In this document: positions 3,944-5,007 of the stretch, one piece after another
Layout: every line of letters begins with the position of its first letter
How positions within the stretch are numbered: position 1 is the first letter of the stretch
Assembly: GCA_016203375.1 (NCBI GenBank)
Contig: JACQMX010000117.1
Coordinates: forward strand, 1-5,007
Origin: Candidatus Woesearchaeota archaeon
GTDB lineage: Archaea; Nanobdellota; Nanobdellia; Woesearchaeales; UBA12501
Length of the DNA: 5,007 nt
Reading direction: 5' to 3'
The notes under the pieces: model-generated
Databases searched by the model: none
What the model was told of the DNA's origin: nothing
Seen by the model: the letters and a program-made list of their open reading frames with translations, nothing else
Program-made: the position numbers and the translations under genes

Positions 3944-5007
3944 CTATTTATTATCAAGAATAGCGTGCGCGTTTGACGCGTTGATAAAGGGAAGGATATG
4001 TGACCATTCCGCCTTGCACTGTGCTATAAATCGTGTTGCTAAATATGCTCCTTCTTTCTCTGAAACGCGAGCGAATTGATCCGCCTCAATTAATCCATAT
4101 GGATAGCCAAGAAAGATCGGATCCTTACTGTTTCTCGCTACCTGCGACAAAAGCGACCCCAAGGACACTGTTTGATTCTGATGAATCTCGCAGCGAAAGA
4201 TATGCGAGGATCGGGGATGGAATTTTGCAATGATCATGCTCGCGGAATGTTTTTCATTTTTGATCTCCACCAATGGCGCATAATACCATGAAGGAATAGG
4301 TTGAGCGTCAGCAAGTTGCGCAAGTGTTCCCAGGAGTGATTTTCCTGATTTGCAAAAGAGCGTGCATGTTTTCGCTATCGCGGCAACAATAACGCCTTTT
4401 GCTGTCGCATCGGTGAATAATTCATTGAAATGTTGTTCCTGCAGATGATGAGTAGCTTGCAAGGTGCCATCACGAATGAGAGCATCTCCAGAAGTTAACC
4501 CATCAAGCGCCAGATGCGCAGCGCGTAATTCAAGAATATCACGAACGAGGTCACCAATGTGCGCTATGGTCGCGCGAAAATGGCCGTGCCGAAAAGCAGG
4601 ATCCATTGAATCAAACGTGAGCGACGATGGGTCAATCGGCAAGCTCTTCTTAGAAATGGGGAAGAGCTTGACTTGGTAGTGTATATCTTCATTGCCCATG
4701 ACGCCGATTGCATGGATAAAAGCATAATATTCATAGAGCATGAAGTCTCTCCGGTGATTGTTTTGGTATACCGTCGCATAGACGCGCATGAATTGGAGAG
4801 AGAAATTCGGCGCAGAAAGTATTTCGATGTTTCCGCCATCGATAAAAACCAAGCGCGAAGATGATGGAGATAGTTGCGGCAAAGGATGGAAATGTTCAAG
4901 AGAGAAAGGAATTGGCACATAGCGAGCATCGGAGAACCAAACCATGTCGTGTTCTGAAGAAAGAAGCTGTTCTTTCAGCGCATAAGCGACATGATTCACG
5001 ATTTGTG
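3944..5007 (-). CDS. nurA: NurA-type repair nuclease, 5' end outside the window
   Basis: NurA is a manganese-dependent 5'-3' nuclease that works with the HerA translocase in resecting archaeal double-strand breaks. Numbering from the GTG at 4997-4999 gives 351 residues. The family hallmarks are in order: FIDGG at 52-56 with metal-binding Asp54, ALDGLTSGD at 164-172 with Asp166, the IAKT region at 208-211 leading into KSGKSLLGTL, and near the end YPYGLIEADQFARVSEKEG (299-317). The frame stays open from that GTG to the window edge (codons for Ile and Gln precede it), so the GTG may not be the true start and a few to many residues may be missing. No herA, rad50 or mre11 is visible here; they would lie upstream or elsewhere. 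The gene ends in TAG just ahead of mobile element copy 2. The nuclease call rests on motifs only. Confidence 0.75.
   Translation of the reverse strand, partial: QIVNHVAYALKEQLLSSEHDMVWFSDARYVPIPFSLEHFHPLPQLSPSSSRLVFIDGGNIEILSAPNFSLQFMRVYATVYQNNHRRDFMLYEYYAFIHAIGVMGNEDIHYQVKLFPISKKSLPIDPSSLTFDSMDPAFRHGHFRATIAHIGDLVRDILELRAAHLALDGLTSGDALIRDGTLQATHHLQEQHFNELFTDATAKGVIVAAIAKTCTLFCKSGKSLLGTLAQLADAQPIPSWYYAPLVEIKNEKHSASMIIAKFHPRSSHIFRCEIHQNQTVSLGSLLSQVARNSKDPIFLGYPYGLIEADQFARVSEKEGAYLATRFIAQCKAEWSHILPFINASNAHAILDNK

Noticed and set aside
4564..4929. Minus-strand 121-codon ORF inside the nuclease gene
   Set aside because: It is an alternative frame of the NurA-type gene, whose own frame has motifs over its whole length.

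Overview
The window looks archaeal, most likely from a small-genome (DPANN-type, Woesearchaeota/Pacearchaeota-like) archaeon. Evidence: AT-rich TATA boxes (GTATAAATAC, TTTAAATA-type) about 27 bases upstream of starts, at least one apparently leaderless gene, GGAGGTG-type Shine-Dalgarno sites elsewhere, oligo-T tracts after genes, a NurA-type repair nuclease, and several small membrane and winged-helix proteins of the kind common in those genomes. The lineage is an inference from protein character; no rRNA or other marker is present. All supported genes lie on the minus strand, so transcription runs right to left.

From right to left. 5007-3944: a NurA-family nuclease gene whose 5' end runs off the window. 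3909-3745: a 165-bp non-coding mobile element (MITE-like) flanked by a 9-bp target duplication. 3620-3273: a small multi-span membrane protein with its own TATA box and a textbook Shine-Dalgarno site, followed by an oligo-T tract. 3265-2951: a decayed reading frame, apparently a membrane protein gene interrupted by an in-frame TAA and lacking an intact start. 2937-2773: a second copy of the 165-bp element with its own, different 9-bp target duplication. 2712-1720: a complete PfkB-family sugar/nucleoside kinase whose only sensible start is an ATA codon; a search restricted to ATG/GTG/TTG would lose the first 129 residues. 1719-1540: a short membrane ORF directly behind the kinase stop. 1489-1435: a hairpin plus T-rich tandem repeat, probably a terminator. 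1389-1066: a leaderless winged-helix regulator. 1024-105: a tight three-gene unit (C-terminally anchored 103-aa protein, 61-aa two-span protein, half-size EamA/DMT transporter). 77-28: a perfect 20-bp-arm palindrome closes this unit.

The most unusual points are: two same-orientation copies of a palindromic 165-bp element with independent perfect 9-bp duplications, each beside a minus-strand promoter; the kinase with an apparent AUA initiation codon and a second ORF behind it that also begins at ATA; and the broken ORF with an internal TAA. No CRISPR array, tRNA, rRNA or multi-gene defence cassette is visible. The right-hand half therefore looks like a recently invaded and partly decaying stretch, and the left-hand half like a compact operon for small membrane proteins next to a regulator.
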